From positions 1 to 62,842 of the forward strand of contig JAEXEN010000010.1 of NCBI GenBank assembly GCA_023400985.1: a stretch of 62,842 bases of DNA, in the 5' to 3' direction. Shown here in pieces: positions 35,145 through 44,048 of the stretch. Source of the stretch: Bacillota bacterium (GTDB lineage Bacteria > Bacillota > Clostridia > Christensenellales > CAG-138). A model generated the notes under the pieces. That model searched no databases, was not told where the DNA came from, and saw only the letters and a list, made by a program, of their open reading frames with translations. A program made the position numbers and the translations under genes. Position 1 is the first letter of the stretch, and the number at the start of each line of letters is the position of its first letter.

Positions 35145-36032
35145 TTATGTTATCGACGCCTCATAAATAGTGAGTATGGACGTTTTAAGAAGCGCGTTGA
35201 ATTCCGCGTCCGTCTGCTGCGCCGTCAGGCCTTCGGCAAGCGCGCGGGAGAAGCTTGCGATAAGCCCGTGGTTACGCGAAAGCCTTTCGTTGGCCTCCTG
35301 CCGCGAGTACCCGCCGGAAAGCGCCACCACGCGGATTACATGCGAATCGTCCATCAGGTCCTTATAGAAATCATCCTGCGTGGGGATGGAAAGCTTGAAC
35401 ATTACCTTTATATCGTCTTTGAGCGTCTTTAGCTGATGCTTGATCTCCTCTTTGAGCAACCGCTCCGACGTTTCCTTATCCGCGCTTTTTATATCCACTT
35501 CCGGCTCGAGGATAGGGACCAGGCCATGGGCGGCAATCTGCTTGCCGAGCGTAAACTGCTGTTCCACGATCGCTTTGATGCCCTTTTCGTTTGCTTCCTT
35601 GATCACGGAGCGCATTTTTGTACCGAATATGTGCCGAATTACCGCCCGCTTCAACAGATCGTCCAATCCGGTTATGGGGACCATCATCTGCACACCGTTT
35701 TCCACGGGGGCAAGGCCCTTATCGACCTTCAAAAAGGGGACGATACCCTTTTTCTCCCAAAGGTAGTCCGCCGTATACTTTTCGTTGATTTTGCGGTCCA
35801 TGGTGTTTTCAAAAAGGATCGCCGCAAGGACATGGTCCGATGTAAACGCGGGGCTTTTGATAATGCGCGTGCGCATTTCATGTACCAGTGCAAACATCTC
35901 TTCATCGCTGTGATACCTGTCTTTGTCGATCCCATATTGCATTAGCGCTTTGGGGGTGCTTCCGCCGCTTTGGTCGAGCGCCGCGATAAAGCCCTTTCCC
36001 GTACGCATCCGGTCAAGTTGTTGCTGATTCAT
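35145..36032 (-). CDS. fda: Class I fructose-bisphosphate aldolase
   Basis: Schiff-base aldolase cleaving fructose 1,6-bisphosphate to glyceraldehyde 3-phosphate and dihydroxyacetone phosphate. The 295-residue product is very like the compact class I enzymes of Firmicutes such as staphylococci: GKGFIAALDQSGGSTPKAL at the N-terminus, GVVPFLKVDKG-like IVPFLKVDKG, LVPILEPEVDI, VMFKLSIPTQ (Schiff-base Lys) and VVALSGGYSRQEANERL. The start at 36032 is fixed by AGGAG 8 nt upstream. Single-gene unit; functionally it links to the glycerol/dihydroxyacetone genes next door through dihydroxyacetone phosphate. Confidence 0.94.
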   Translation of the reverse strand: MNQQQLDRMRTGKGFIAALDQSGGSTPKALMQYGIDKDRYHSDEEMFALVHEMRTRIIKSPAFTSDHVLAAILFENTMDRKINEKYTADYLWEKKGIVPFLKVDKGLAPVENGVQMMVPITGLDDLLKRAVIRHIFGTKMRSVIKEANEKGIKAIVEQQFTLGKQIAAHGLVPILEPEVDIKSADKETSERLLKEEIKHQLKTLKDDIKVMFKLSIPTQDDFYKDLMDDSHVIRVVALSGGYSRQEANERLSRNHGLIASFSRALAEGLTAQQTDAEFNALLKTSILTIYEASIT

Positions 36033-36470
36033 AAAATGAACTCCTTTCGTTAAAGCAAGGGCTTGGCCGCTCTTACTTCTAGCAATGTTTCTTTTTAATA
36101 AGTATAACACTTTTGGGAGGAATTGAAATCATTGTTATTCATTTTCCCTTCAAGAGAAGTCCCCCTGTCACGGCGGCGGGGGCTTCTTATTAAATGCAAA
36201 ATTATAATAATTTACAGCAATTGTACCTGGAAATCGAATGTTTGTTCATAATTTTCCAAATAACAATTAAATTCAATTTTCCGGTTTTATGCCAAGAAAA
36301 AACAATTTCAGCATTCTACATTAGGATGGTTTGGGATAATGCTTTAACAAACGGACTCGTCTATAATCATCCATGTCAAAGCACAAACGGAACTTATTTA
36401 TCGGCATACAATCAGTACTGATTCATGGAATAAACCACAATCAAGCAAAAAACTAAGGAGCTACAATCTA
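36033..36470. other. Divergent AT-rich intergenic region upstream of gldA
   Basis: About 440 bp separating the aldolase and glycerol dehydrogenase genes. Seen: an imperfect hairpin with GTCCCCC/GGGGGC arms at 36155-36188; a TATAAT at 36362-36367 with no good -35, as expected of an activator-dependent promoter for gldA; and a direct repeat AATTTTCC at 36250-36257 and 36275-36282 that could be an AraC-type binding site. A 75-codon open frame here is AT-rich, lacks a ribosome site and looks fortuitous. Confidence 0.45.
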
Positions 36471-37610
36471 ATGAGAAAAGCATTTATCTGTCCGACAAAA
36501 TATGTACAGGGCGAAAATGAACTGTTAAATCTGGGTTATTTTATTAGAACATTCGGTGAATCAGCACTATTGATCGCCCATAAAGACGATGTTGCACGAG
36601 TAAAGCAGCAGTTGGATCATACCGCACAGCAGTATGGCGTTAAATTTGTTGCAAGCGATTTCGGCGGGGAATGTTCCCGTCAGGAAGTCTCCAGATTGCA
36701 GGCGGTTGCACAAGAAACCGGCTGCACGTGTACGATCGGTTTAGGCGGCGGCAAGGCGATCGACACGGCAAAATGTGTCGCGCAGGGGAACGCGTTGATT
36801 ATTGTGCCTACCATTGCCGCTACGGATGCCCCGACCAGCCATTCCGCCGTGCTGTATCATCCGGATGGAGCTTTTGACGATTATGCTTATTTCAAGCAGA
36901 GCCCGAGTGTGATTTTGATCGATACCGCCGTTATCGCAAAAGCGCCTACCCGCTTCCTCGTTTCGGGAATGGGCGATGCGCTCTCCACTTGGTTTGAGGC
37001 AAGGGCAACTGCAAATTCATACTCCAATGTGAATGCGGGGCTGCCTTGCGGGGTCCGGGAGAATGCCTGCCCTCCCGCCAAGGGAACGAATACGGCTCTG
37101 GCGCTTGCTAAGCTGTGCTATGAAACATTGATGCGGGATGGGATCAAGGCTAAGGAAGCCTGCGACTGCAACGTGGTGACGCCTGCCCTGGAAAACATCA
37201 TCGAAACGAACATTTTACTTTCGGGCCTGGGCTTTGAAAGCGGCGGACTTGCGGGAGCTCACGCTATCCATGACGGACTCACAATCCTGGAAGGAACACA
37301 TAAATACTTTCACGGTGAAAAGGTTGCCTTTGGAACGTTGGCACAGCTCGTGTTGGAAAATGCGCCGACTGAAGAACTGGAGCAGGTGTTGGATTTCTGC
37401 CTGGCTCTCGGGCTGCCCGTATGCCTGGCCGATATCGGCGTAAATACCATTACGGATGAAGAGCTGATGCAGGTGGCAAAAAAAGCCTGCATTCCGGAAG
37501 AATCCATATATTCTATGCCGTTCCCCATAACTGTAGAGTCTGTCGCGGCAGCGATCATCGCCGCGAATAAAATAGGAAGTCATTATAAGAGCATGAGGAA
37601 GCAGGCATGA
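36471..37610 (+). CDS. gldA: Glycerol dehydrogenase (iron/zinc-type, NAD-linked)
   Basis: Oxidises glycerol to dihydroxyacetone with NAD, or the reverse. The 379-residue protein is near the usual family length (about 365). Motifs: TIGLGGGKAIDTAK for NAD binding, PTIAATDAPTS, MGDALSTWFEARA with the metal Asp, and the metal histidines in GAHAIHDGL and KYFHGEKVAFG. Its stop overlaps the start of the dihydroxyacetone kinase (ATGA), so the two reactions of the oxidative glycerol branch are coupled in translation. AAGGAG lies 10 nt before the ATG. Confidence 0.95.
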   Translation: MRKAFICPTKYVQGENELLNLGYFIRTFGESALLIAHKDDVARVKQQLDHTAQQYGVKFVASDFGGECSRQEVSRLQAVAQETGCTCTIGLGGGKAIDTAKCVAQGNALIIVPTIAATDAPTSHSAVLYHPDGAFDDYAYFKQSPSVILIDTAVIAKAPTRFLVSGMGDALSTWFEARATANSYSNVNAGLPCGVRENACPPAKGTNTALALAKLCYETLMRDGIKAKEACDCNVVTPALENIIETNILLSGLGFESGGLAGAHAIHDGLTILEGTHKYFHGEKVAFGTLAQLVLENAPTEELEQVLDFCLALGLPVCLADIGVNTITDEELMQVAKKACIPEESIYSMPFPITVESVAAAIIAANKIGSHYKSMRKQA

Positions 37611-39382
37611 AAAAGATAATAAACCGGCCTGAAACGGTTGTCGGGGAGATGTGCAGCGGTATTGTTCAGGCGCACCACGGGTTGGAACTGATAAGCAAAT
37701 ACCGCATTATCAAAAGACGCCATATCGATCCGAACAAAGTGGCGCTGATCAGCGGAGGCGGCAGCGGGCATGAACCCGCCCACGCCGGGTTTGTAGGCAC
37801 CGGTATGCTGGATGCAGCCGTTTGCGGCGATGTGTTTGCATCCCCTTCTCAGATACAGGTATATCAGGCGATCAAGCGTGTGACCGGTGACAAGGGGGCA
37901 TTGCTGATCATAAAAAATTACAGCGGCGATGTAATGAATTTCAAGAATGCCGCCTATTTAGCCCAGGATGACGGTATATTGGTGGATTACGTAAAGGTTG
38001 ACGACGACATTGCCGTAAAAGACAGCCTGTACACCGTCGGACGCCGCGGGGTAGCGGGTACGCTGTTTGTGCATAAGCTCGCCGGCGCTGCCGCGGAGCA
38101 GGGGAAGAAACTGACAGAGGTCAAACGGATCGCGGAAAAAGCGGCCATGAATGTGCGCAGCTTGGGGTTTGCGCTCACCTCTTGCACCGTTCCTGCCAAA
38201 GGCACGCCTACCTTTGAACTGGCTGAGGACGAAATGGAATACGGCGTTGGTATTCACGGAGAGCCGGGGATCAGACGGGAAAAAGTCATAAACGCCAATG
38301 AGATCGCCGGCCGGGTCGTGGGTTCCATCTGCAACGAGCTGGGAATCCAAACCGGGCGGGGCGACCGCGTAGCTTTATTGATCAACGGGTTCGGCGGAAC
38401 GCCTCTGATGGAGCTGTATTTGCTTAACAATGAGGTGTCAAACGAGCTAAGCAAAAGAAACGTTAAGATCGCGCGCACTTTTGTCGGAAACTACATGACC
38501 AGCATTGATATGGCGGGCGCGTCGGTTTCGATTTTAAAACTGGACGCCGAATTGGAGGGTTTGCTGAATATGCCCTGCGAAACCCCGGCCATGAAGATCA
38601 GCGGGGAAGTTGAAGAACCGACCGTGTGCAACGAGATCTGGATACCTGAAATGGCTGCGGGGGAAGAGAGCGAGGTCTGGTTCGGCGTGGAGACGCTGGC
38701 GGAATATGCCCATATCCGAAACCGGGAGATCACCCTGTCCAATATGGTTTATATCGTAGATACGATGAGCGCAACGATCATCGGAAACGAAGTGCCCTTC
38801 TGTGAATTGGACGCCCATGCCGGCGACGGAGATTTTGGAATGAGCGTTGCCAAGGGATTCAAACAGCTCAAGCGCGAATGGAAGGATATCTTAAACCAGC
38901 CCGGGCTCAGCATCGGTACCTTTTTGGATGCCTGTTCCATGGTGATCATGGAGCATTGCGGCGGCGCGTCGGGCCCCATTTGGGGGTCCGCCTTCCGAGC
39001 GGCCGGCAAGAGCGCTATGGGCAAGGCGACTCTTAATCTGCAGGATTTTTCCGACATGATACAGGCGGCGGTAAAAGGGGTACAGATCACCGGAGAACGC
39101 GCATTTGGGCGTGGTGCAGCCGTCGGCGATAAGACATTGATTGATGCGCTCTCGCCATGCGCCGATGCGTGGAGTTTGGCCGCCCAGCAAAAAGACTCAT
39201 TTCTGGATGCGTTCCGGCTCGGTGCGAAGGCGGCGCAGGCAGGTGCGGAAAGCACGAAAAAAATCGTGGCAAGAATGGGCCGTGCCGGCGCCGTTGGCGA
39301 ACGAAGCTTGGGCTATCCGGATGCCGGCGCATATGCTCTGGGCGTAGTTTTTTCCGAGATCGCCAAAGGGTTGGCAGAATAG
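37607..39382 (+). CDS. dhaK: ATP-dependent dihydroxyacetone kinase, DhaK-DhaL fusion
   Basis: Phosphorylates dihydroxyacetone to dihydroxyacetone phosphate. In 591 residues it joins the DhaK domain (ALISGGGSGHEPAHAGFVG at the N-terminus; substrate-binding His217 in GIHGEPG) to the DhaL ATP domain, whose Mg-binding aspartates are in ELDAHAGDGDFGMS and whose closing motif is ..LGYPDAGAYALGVVF. The fused layout indicates use of ATP rather than the phosphotransferase system, consistent with no dhaM gene nearby. Translationally coupled to gldA. Confidence 0.94.
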   Translation: MKKIINRPETVVGEMCSGIVQAHHGLELISKYRIIKRRHIDPNKVALISGGGSGHEPAHAGFVGTGMLDAAVCGDVFASPSQIQVYQAIKRVTGDKGALLIIKNYSGDVMNFKNAAYLAQDDGILVDYVKVDDDIAVKDSLYTVGRRGVAGTLFVHKLAGAAAEQGKKLTEVKRIAEKAAMNVRSLGFALTSCTVPAKGTPTFELAEDEMEYGVGIHGEPGIRREKVINANEIAGRVVGSICNELGIQTGRGDRVALLINGFGGTPLMELYLLNNEVSNELSKRNVKIARTFVGNYMTSIDMAGASVSILKLDAELEGLLNMPCETPAMKISGEVEEPTVCNEIWIPEMAAGEESEVWFGVETLAEYAHIRNREITLSNMVYIVDTMSATIIGNEVPFCELDAHAGDGDFGMSVAKGFKQLKREWKDILNQPGLSIGTFLDACSMVIMEHCGGASGPIWGSAFRAAGKSAMGKATLNLQDFSDMIQAAVKGVQITGERAFGRGAAVGDKTLIDALSPCADAWSLAAQQKDSFLDAFRLGAKAAQAGAESTKKIVARMGRAGAVGERSLGYPDAGAYALGVVFSEIAKGLAE

Positions 39383-39455
39383 CAAAACGGCGCTGTTTCG
39401 GAGCTTGACCTTACATTTATATTTCCCATAAAGATAAACAACTAAGGAGGACACC

Positions 39456-40676
39456 ATGAAGAACTTAACAAAGGCACTCACACTTCTTCTATCCGTTGCC
39501 TTGCTGCTCACCGCCTGCAGTGCCCCGGCCCCGTCTACCGACTCGCCTGTCGACTCGCCTGTCGATAGCGCTGCGCCCAGCGCGGAACCGGCAGGGGACG
39601 CTCAGGGCGAGCCGATTTACGTTGGCTATATCGATAGCCTTACCGGCGCGGGAACCCTTTGGGGAACGAATGGGCTGCGCGGCACAGAGATGGCTGCCGA
39701 AGAGATCAATGCGGCCGGCGGCGTATTGGGCCGGCAGATCAAGGTAGTCTCCATGGACGGCAAAGGCGACCCGCAGGACTGCGTGCTGGCCTTTAACAAG
39801 CTGATCGATGAATACAATATCGTGGCTTGCATCGGAACCACGTATTCCAACTGCAATATCGCCATGACGCCCATTGCCAACGCCAAAAAAGTACCGCTGA
39901 TTGGCACCGCGGCCTCCAGCGCCTTGGTGACGGTGGATGAAAACGGCAACTTGCAGCCCTATTCCTTCCGCATCGGCTTTATCGATCCCTTCCAGGGCGA
40001 GGTGGATGCGAGCTTGGCCTACAAAGAGCTGGGGCTCAAGGTGGCCGGCGTGCTGTATGACGTGGGCGACTCCTGCTCCACCGGCATCGCGGAAGCTTTT
40101 ATGGAAAACTTTAAGGCTCTGGGCGGCGAAGTGGCTAACGTTGAGCAGGCGCGCACCGGCGATAACGACTTCCGTGCGCAACTTTCGGCCATTGCTAAGG
40201 CCAATGTGGATGTGCTGTTCCTCCCCTGGAACTACAACGATGTGGCCCTGATCGCCCAACAGGCACGTGAACTCGGTATCACCTGCACTATGATAGGTGC
40301 GGATGGATGGGATTCCGCAGAGCTGATCCAGATGGCGCCCGACGCCTTGGAAGGATGCTACTATTGCGCCCGTACCAGCTTCAACGACCCGATCACGGAT
40401 GATTTCCACGCCAAGTATGTAGAAATCTATAATGAAGAGCCTCACTCTCAGTCTCTCACGGGCTATGATTCCCTGTACTGGCTGGTGCAGTGCATCAACC
40501 AAACGGGCGGCCTCGATACGGAAGCGATTCGCGACGCATTGGAAAACACCACCCATTTTGAAGGGCTGATGGGCGTCATGTCCATTGACCCGGCAACCCA
40601 TAACCCGGACCGCGCCCTGTCCATTTTCACAGGCCACGACGGCGCCTGGGAATATGTAAAGAACTATACGAAATAA
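39456..40676 (+). CDS. Branched-chain/hydrophobic amino-acid ABC transporter binding lipoprotein (LivJ-type)
   Basis: Extracytoplasmic receptor of 406 residues. Signal peptide with lipobox LLTAC (Cys about residue 21), then a linker of repeated (D)SPVD(S)A units, then a type 1 periplasmic binding fold: IYVGYIDSLTGAGTLWGTNGLRGTEMAAEEINAAGG, GTTYSNCNIAMTPIANAKKVPLIG, and SLTGYDSLYWLV. AGGAGG is 5 nt before the ATG. It is the first gene of a ten-gene run that continues with the permeases, ATPases, a sulfur-amino-acid lyase and a 2-oxoacid oxidoreductase. The amino acid bound is not evident from sequence. Confidence 0.9.
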   Translation: MKNLTKALTLLLSVALLLTACSAPAPSTDSPVDSPVDSAAPSAEPAGDAQGEPIYVGYIDSLTGAGTLWGTNGLRGTEMAAEEINAAGGVLGRQIKVVSMDGKGDPQDCVLAFNKLIDEYNIVACIGTTYSNCNIAMTPIANAKKVPLIGTAASSALVTVDENGNLQPYSFRIGFIDPFQGEVDASLAYKELGLKVAGVLYDVGDSCSTGIAEAFMENFKALGGEVANVEQARTGDNDFRAQLSAIAKANVDVLFLPWNYNDVALIAQQARELGITCTMIGADGWDSAELIQMAPDALEGCYYCARTSFNDPITDDFHAKYVEIYNEEPHSQSLTGYDSLYWLVQCINQTGGLDTEAIRDALENTTHFEGLMGVMSIDPATHNPDRALSIFTGHDGAWEYVKNYTK

Positions 40677-40687
40677 GGCATTTGGGG

Positions 40688-40722
40688 AGCAAGGGGCAGT
40701 GCGTTCCGTCCTGCCCCTTGCT
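40688..40722 (+). terminator. Intercistronic hairpin after the receptor gene
   Basis: AGCAAGGGGCAG at 40688-40699 pairs perfectly with CTGCCCCTTGCT at 40711-40722, followed by ATTTCCC. Likely a partial terminator or stabiliser giving surplus receptor over membrane subunits, as at 5858-5902. Confidence 0.7.
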
Positions 40723-40766
40723 ATTTCCCGGCATATGCTCGATCAAAGAAAGGATATCACAACCAG

Positions 40767-41636
40767 ATGCTACAGCATATTTTGATCGGTTTATCTGTGG
40801 GAGGCATCTATGCGCTGATCGCCTCCGGATATGCGTTGATATATAGCCTGTTGCGGTTTTCCAACTGGGCGCATGGTGAAGTTGCAATGCTGGGCGCGTA
40901 TATCGCGTTTGTGGGCATTGCAAGCATGACGCTGCCTTTTTGGATGAGCGCGCTGCTCGGCATCGTCGGGGCGGGCGTCATCAGTGTATTGAATGAAAAG
41001 ATCGCCTATAAACGAATCCGCGACAACAACGCGCCTATCACTTTCCTGATGATCGCGGCCATGGGCTTATCCACGACCTTCCAGAACTTGGCCATGCTTG
41101 TTTTCGGTTCGAAATTTAAAACGTATCCGCAGCTGTTCGAAAACTCCTCCGTTGTGATCGGGGATGCATATATTGGCAAACTTGATATTATGGCTCTGGT
41201 CATCTCCGCCGTTGCGCTGATCGTGCTGGAGTGGACCATACGAAAGACGAAATTCGGCCTGTCCGTACGAGCGATGGCGACCGACAGCAGCACCTCCAGC
41301 CTTTTAGGCATCAATGTTGATAAGAATTATACCTATGTATTTCTCATAGCGGGTATTCTGGCAGGGTGCGCCGGCATTCTTTTGGGATTGAAATATAATA
41401 TTTATCCCACCATGGGCAACGTGGGGCTTAAGGCTTTCATCGCATCCGTGGTAGGAGGCTTAGGCAGCGTAAGCGGCGCTATCTTCGGCGCGGTGATCAT
41501 CGGCATCTTGGAGACCTTTGTATCCGCTTATATAAGCTCCGGCCTGAAAGATCTTTTTGTTTTCAGCTTGCTGATTATCGTTTTGCTTATCAAGCCCAGC
41601 GGCTTGATGGGCAAGGATATTCAGGACAAAGCATAG
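40767..41636 (+). CDS. livH: Branched-chain amino-acid ABC transporter permease, LivH family
   Basis: Membrane subunit of 289 residues with about eight helices. It begins with the characteristic LIGLSVGGIYALIASGYALIYSLLRFSNWAHGE and has the family's GCAGILLGLKYNIYPTMGNVGLKAFIASVVGGLGSVSGA with the conserved Gly-rich loop. It works with the LivM-type subunit encoded 17 nt downstream. Confidence 0.93.
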   Translation: MLQHILIGLSVGGIYALIASGYALIYSLLRFSNWAHGEVAMLGAYIAFVGIASMTLPFWMSALLGIVGAGVISVLNEKIAYKRIRDNNAPITFLMIAAMGLSTTFQNLAMLVFGSKFKTYPQLFENSSVVIGDAYIGKLDIMALVISAVALIVLEWTIRKTKFGLSVRAMATDSSTSSLLGINVDKNYTYVFLIAGILAGCAGILLGLKYNIYPTMGNVGLKAFIASVVGGLGSVSGAIFGAVIIGILETFVSAYISSGLKDLFVFSLLIIVLLIKPSGLMGKDIQDKA

Positions 41637-41653
41637 AAAGGGGCTGATATTCC

Positions 41654-42550
41654 ATGCTCGATGCGATCCTGTCGAATTATGTGCAGAATATCATCATCGT
41701 CATCTGCATCAATATGATCGTGGTAATCGGCCTGTCTGTATTGACCGGCTTTACCCAGTTGTTCTCCTTTGGACAGGCCGGCTTCATGTCCATCGGCGCG
41801 TATGTTTCCGCCATTTTGACTACAAAGCTGCATCTCCCCTTTATAGCGGCCATTGTAGCGGGGGCGGTCGCGGCGGGCATTATCGCCTACCTGATCGGTT
41901 CGCTGACCCTGCGGCTCAAGGGCGATTACTTTTTGATTGCAACGCTGGGGTTTGGCATTTGTGTAAAGGTGCTGTTCGAATATATCGGCATTACGGGCGG
42001 GGCCAAAGGCTATGCGGGTATTCCCCAGTATACGACCCTTCCCATTGCTCTGGGCAGCGTGATCGTGGCCTTCATATTGGCCTGGAACCTGATCCATTCC
42101 AAATACGGCCGCAATTTTACCGCCATCCGAGAGCAGGAGACGGCAGCCGAGGCTGTGGGCATCCAAACGATGAAAAGCAAGACGATGTCCTTTGTGTTCA
42201 GCGCCATCCTGGCCGGATGGGCGGGCGCCCTCTATGCGCATAACCTGATGTTTCTGGCCCCCTCCATGTTCGATCTGCCCAAATCTTCCGAGCTGACGAT
42301 CACGGTGGTGATCGGCGGTCTGGGCAGCCTCACGGGCTCTGTTCTGGGCTCCATTTTGATCACGTTGATCCCGGAAATTTTCCGGGACATGTCTAACTAC
42401 CGCATGTTGCTTTATGGCCTTACGGTGGTGCTGGTCATTATGCTGCGGCCTACCGGGTTGATGGGCTTTAAAGAGTTTTCCCTAAAACGCACAGTTTTGG
42501 CCATAAAATCGATCCCGCAAAAAATCCGGGCGAAGAATGCGAGGAACTGA
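41654..42550 (+). CDS. livM: Branched-chain amino-acid ABC transporter permease, LivM family
   Basis: Second permease, 298 residues. Typical LivM motifs: GLSVLTGFTQLFSFGQAGFMSIGAYVSAIL near the N-terminus, LRLKGDYFLIATLGFG, AIREQETAAEAVGIQTMKSK (cytoplasmic coupling loop) and VVIGGLGSLTGSVLGSILI. It ends with a basic tail. The ATPase gene follows after 5 nt. Confidence 0.93.
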   Translation: MLDAILSNYVQNIIIVICINMIVVIGLSVLTGFTQLFSFGQAGFMSIGAYVSAILTTKLHLPFIAAIVAGAVAAGIIAYLIGSLTLRLKGDYFLIATLGFGICVKVLFEYIGITGGAKGYAGIPQYTTLPIALGSVIVAFILAWNLIHSKYGRNFTAIREQETAAEAVGIQTMKSKTMSFVFSAILAGWAGALYAHNLMFLAPSMFDLPKSSELTITVVIGGLGSLTGSVLGSILITLIPEIFRDMSNYRMLLYGLTVVLVIMLRPTGLMGFKEFSLKRTVLAIKSIPQKIRAKNARN

Positions 42551-42555
42551 CCGGT

Positions 42556-43323
42556 ATGAGCAATATCTTAGAGATCGTAGAACTGTCCAAGGATTTCGGC
42601 GGTCTGCATGCCATTGACAATTTTAACTTAAAGCTGGAACAGGGGCATATTCATGGCTTGATCGGGCCCAACGGGGCGGGCAAGACCACCATTTTCAACA
42701 ATATCACCGGCGTTTACCGGCCAACCAGCGGCAAGATTTTTTTCTGTGGAAAAGAGATCACGGGTATGGCCCCCAGCCATGTGGCGGCCGGCGGTATTGG
42801 GCGCACGTTTCAAAACATCAAGCTCTTTTCCAACCTAAACGTGATAGACAACGTGATCATCGCAAGCAACCTGGAGGCCGATTACGGCCTGCTGCAGACC
42901 TTCCTGCGCATGCCCAAATACCGTTCGGAAGAAAAGCGGCTCAGGAAGAAGGCCATGGAACTGCTGCAGATCGTGGGCCTTACGGATTACGCGACCTCCA
43001 TTGCAGCAAGCCTTCCCTATGGGCATCAGCGCAAGCTGGAGATCGCCAGAGCCCTTGCCCTCAATCCCAAGCTGCTGCTCTTGGATGAACCGGCCGCAGG
43101 CATGAATTTTGAAGAGTCTTTGGAATTGATCTCCTTTATCAAAAAAGTAAAAGAGGAGTTTGACCTTACCATCCTCATGATCGAACACCATATGGATGTG
43201 GTCGCCGGGCTTTGCGATGCGGCTACCGTGCTGAACTTCGGGAAGACGCTGGCGGAAGGGTCGGTAGAGGACGTGAAAAAGGAGCAAGCGGTCATTGATG
43301 CTTATCTGGGAGTGGAGGACTGA
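42556..43323 (+). CDS. livG: Branched-chain amino-acid ABC transporter ATPase, LivG family
   Basis: 255-residue ATPase. Walker A is GPNGAGKTT, the LivG-specific region is GIGRTFQNIKLFSNLNVIDNV, the signature is LPYGHQRKLEIARAL (degenerate, as is normal in LivG), Walker B is LLLDEPAAGM, and the H-loop is MIEHHMD. Overlaps nothing but the LivF gene starts 3 nt after its stop, with GGAGG inside its 3' end. Confidence 0.93.
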   Translation: MSNILEIVELSKDFGGLHAIDNFNLKLEQGHIHGLIGPNGAGKTTIFNNITGVYRPTSGKIFFCGKEITGMAPSHVAAGGIGRTFQNIKLFSNLNVIDNVIIASNLEADYGLLQTFLRMPKYRSEEKRLRKKAMELLQIVGLTDYATSIAASLPYGHQRKLEIARALALNPKLLLLDEPAAGMNFEESLELISFIKKVKEEFDLTILMIEHHMDVVAGLCDAATVLNFGKTLAEGSVEDVKKEQAVIDAYLGVED

Positions 43324-43325
43324 TC

Positions 43326-44027
43326 ATGCTAAAAGTTGAAAACCTTAGTGCCTCATACGGCGGGATCCGCGCATTGAAAAACGTATCTCTGGAAGTAAAC
43401 GAAGGCGAGATTGTATCCGTATTGGGGGCAAACGGCGCGGGGAAATCCACTCTGCTCAAATGCATTTCGGCCATGATGCGGTCCAAAGAAGGGAGCGTCA
43501 GCTTTTGCGGCAATAAGATCCCCTCAAAACCGTATGATGTAATCCGGCTTGGACTTGTACAGGTTCCGGAAGGGCGGAAAATCTTTTCGGATCTTACCGT
43601 GGCGGAAAATCTGCGGGTAGGCGCCATCCAGCGGAAGGATATACAGGGGATCAAAAACGACATGGAGTATGTCTATTCGCTTTTCCCCAGGTTGAAGGAG
43701 CGCGAAAAGCAGTATGGGGGCCTTCTTTCCGGAGGTGAGCAGCAAATGCTGGCTATGAGCCGCGGCTTGATGGCGCGCCCGAAGCTTTTGATGCTGGACG
43801 AGCCTTCACTCGGACTCGCGCCGATTATAGTGAACCAGATCATGCACACCATTGAGTCGATCCGAAAGAACGGGACGGCGGTATTGCTGGTCGAACAAAA
43901 TGCAAATAAGGCTTTGGCCGTCAGCGACAGGGCATATCTGCTTTCTGTAGGGACGGTGGAACGCGAGGCGTCCAGCGCCGAATTGCTGGCGGATGACTCG
44001 CTGATAAAATCATATTTAGGAAATTAA
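43326..44027 (+). CDS. livF: Branched-chain amino-acid ABC transporter ATPase, LivF family
   Basis: 233-residue ATPase. Walker A is GANGAGKST, LivF-type VPEGRKIFSDLTVAENL, signature LSGGEQQMLAMSRGLM, Walker B LLMLDEPSLGLAP, H-loop LVEQNANKAL. It completes a full Liv-type importer (receptor, two permeases, two ATPases) and is followed after 21 nt by the sulfur-amino-acid lyase gene. Confidence 0.93.
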   Translation: MLKVENLSASYGGIRALKNVSLEVNEGEIVSVLGANGAGKSTLLKCISAMMRSKEGSVSFCGNKIPSKPYDVIRLGLVQVPEGRKIFSDLTVAENLRVGAIQRKDIQGIKNDMEYVYSLFPRLKEREKQYGGLLSGGEQQMLAMSRGLMARPKLLMLDEPSLGLAPIIVNQIMHTIESIRKNGTAVLLVEQNANKALAVSDRAYLLSVGTVEREASSAELLADDSLIKSYLGN

Positions 44028-44048
44028 ATAACAGGGGAGGCATAGTTT

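Noticed and set aside
36321..36350. Possible sigma-54 promoter (GG...GC) upstream of gldA
   Set aside because: Spacing between GG and GC is 11 rather than 10 and flanking consensus is poor; the activator nearby is AraC-type, not an enhancer-binding protein.
36194..36421. 75-codon open frame upstream of gldA
   Set aside because: AT-rich intergenic DNA, no ribosome site, and it runs across the TATAAT likely to serve gldA.
39489..40637. 382-codon minus-strand open frame opposite the Liv receptor gene
   Set aside because: The plus strand encodes a lipoprotein with signal peptide and ribosome site; the minus frame has neither.
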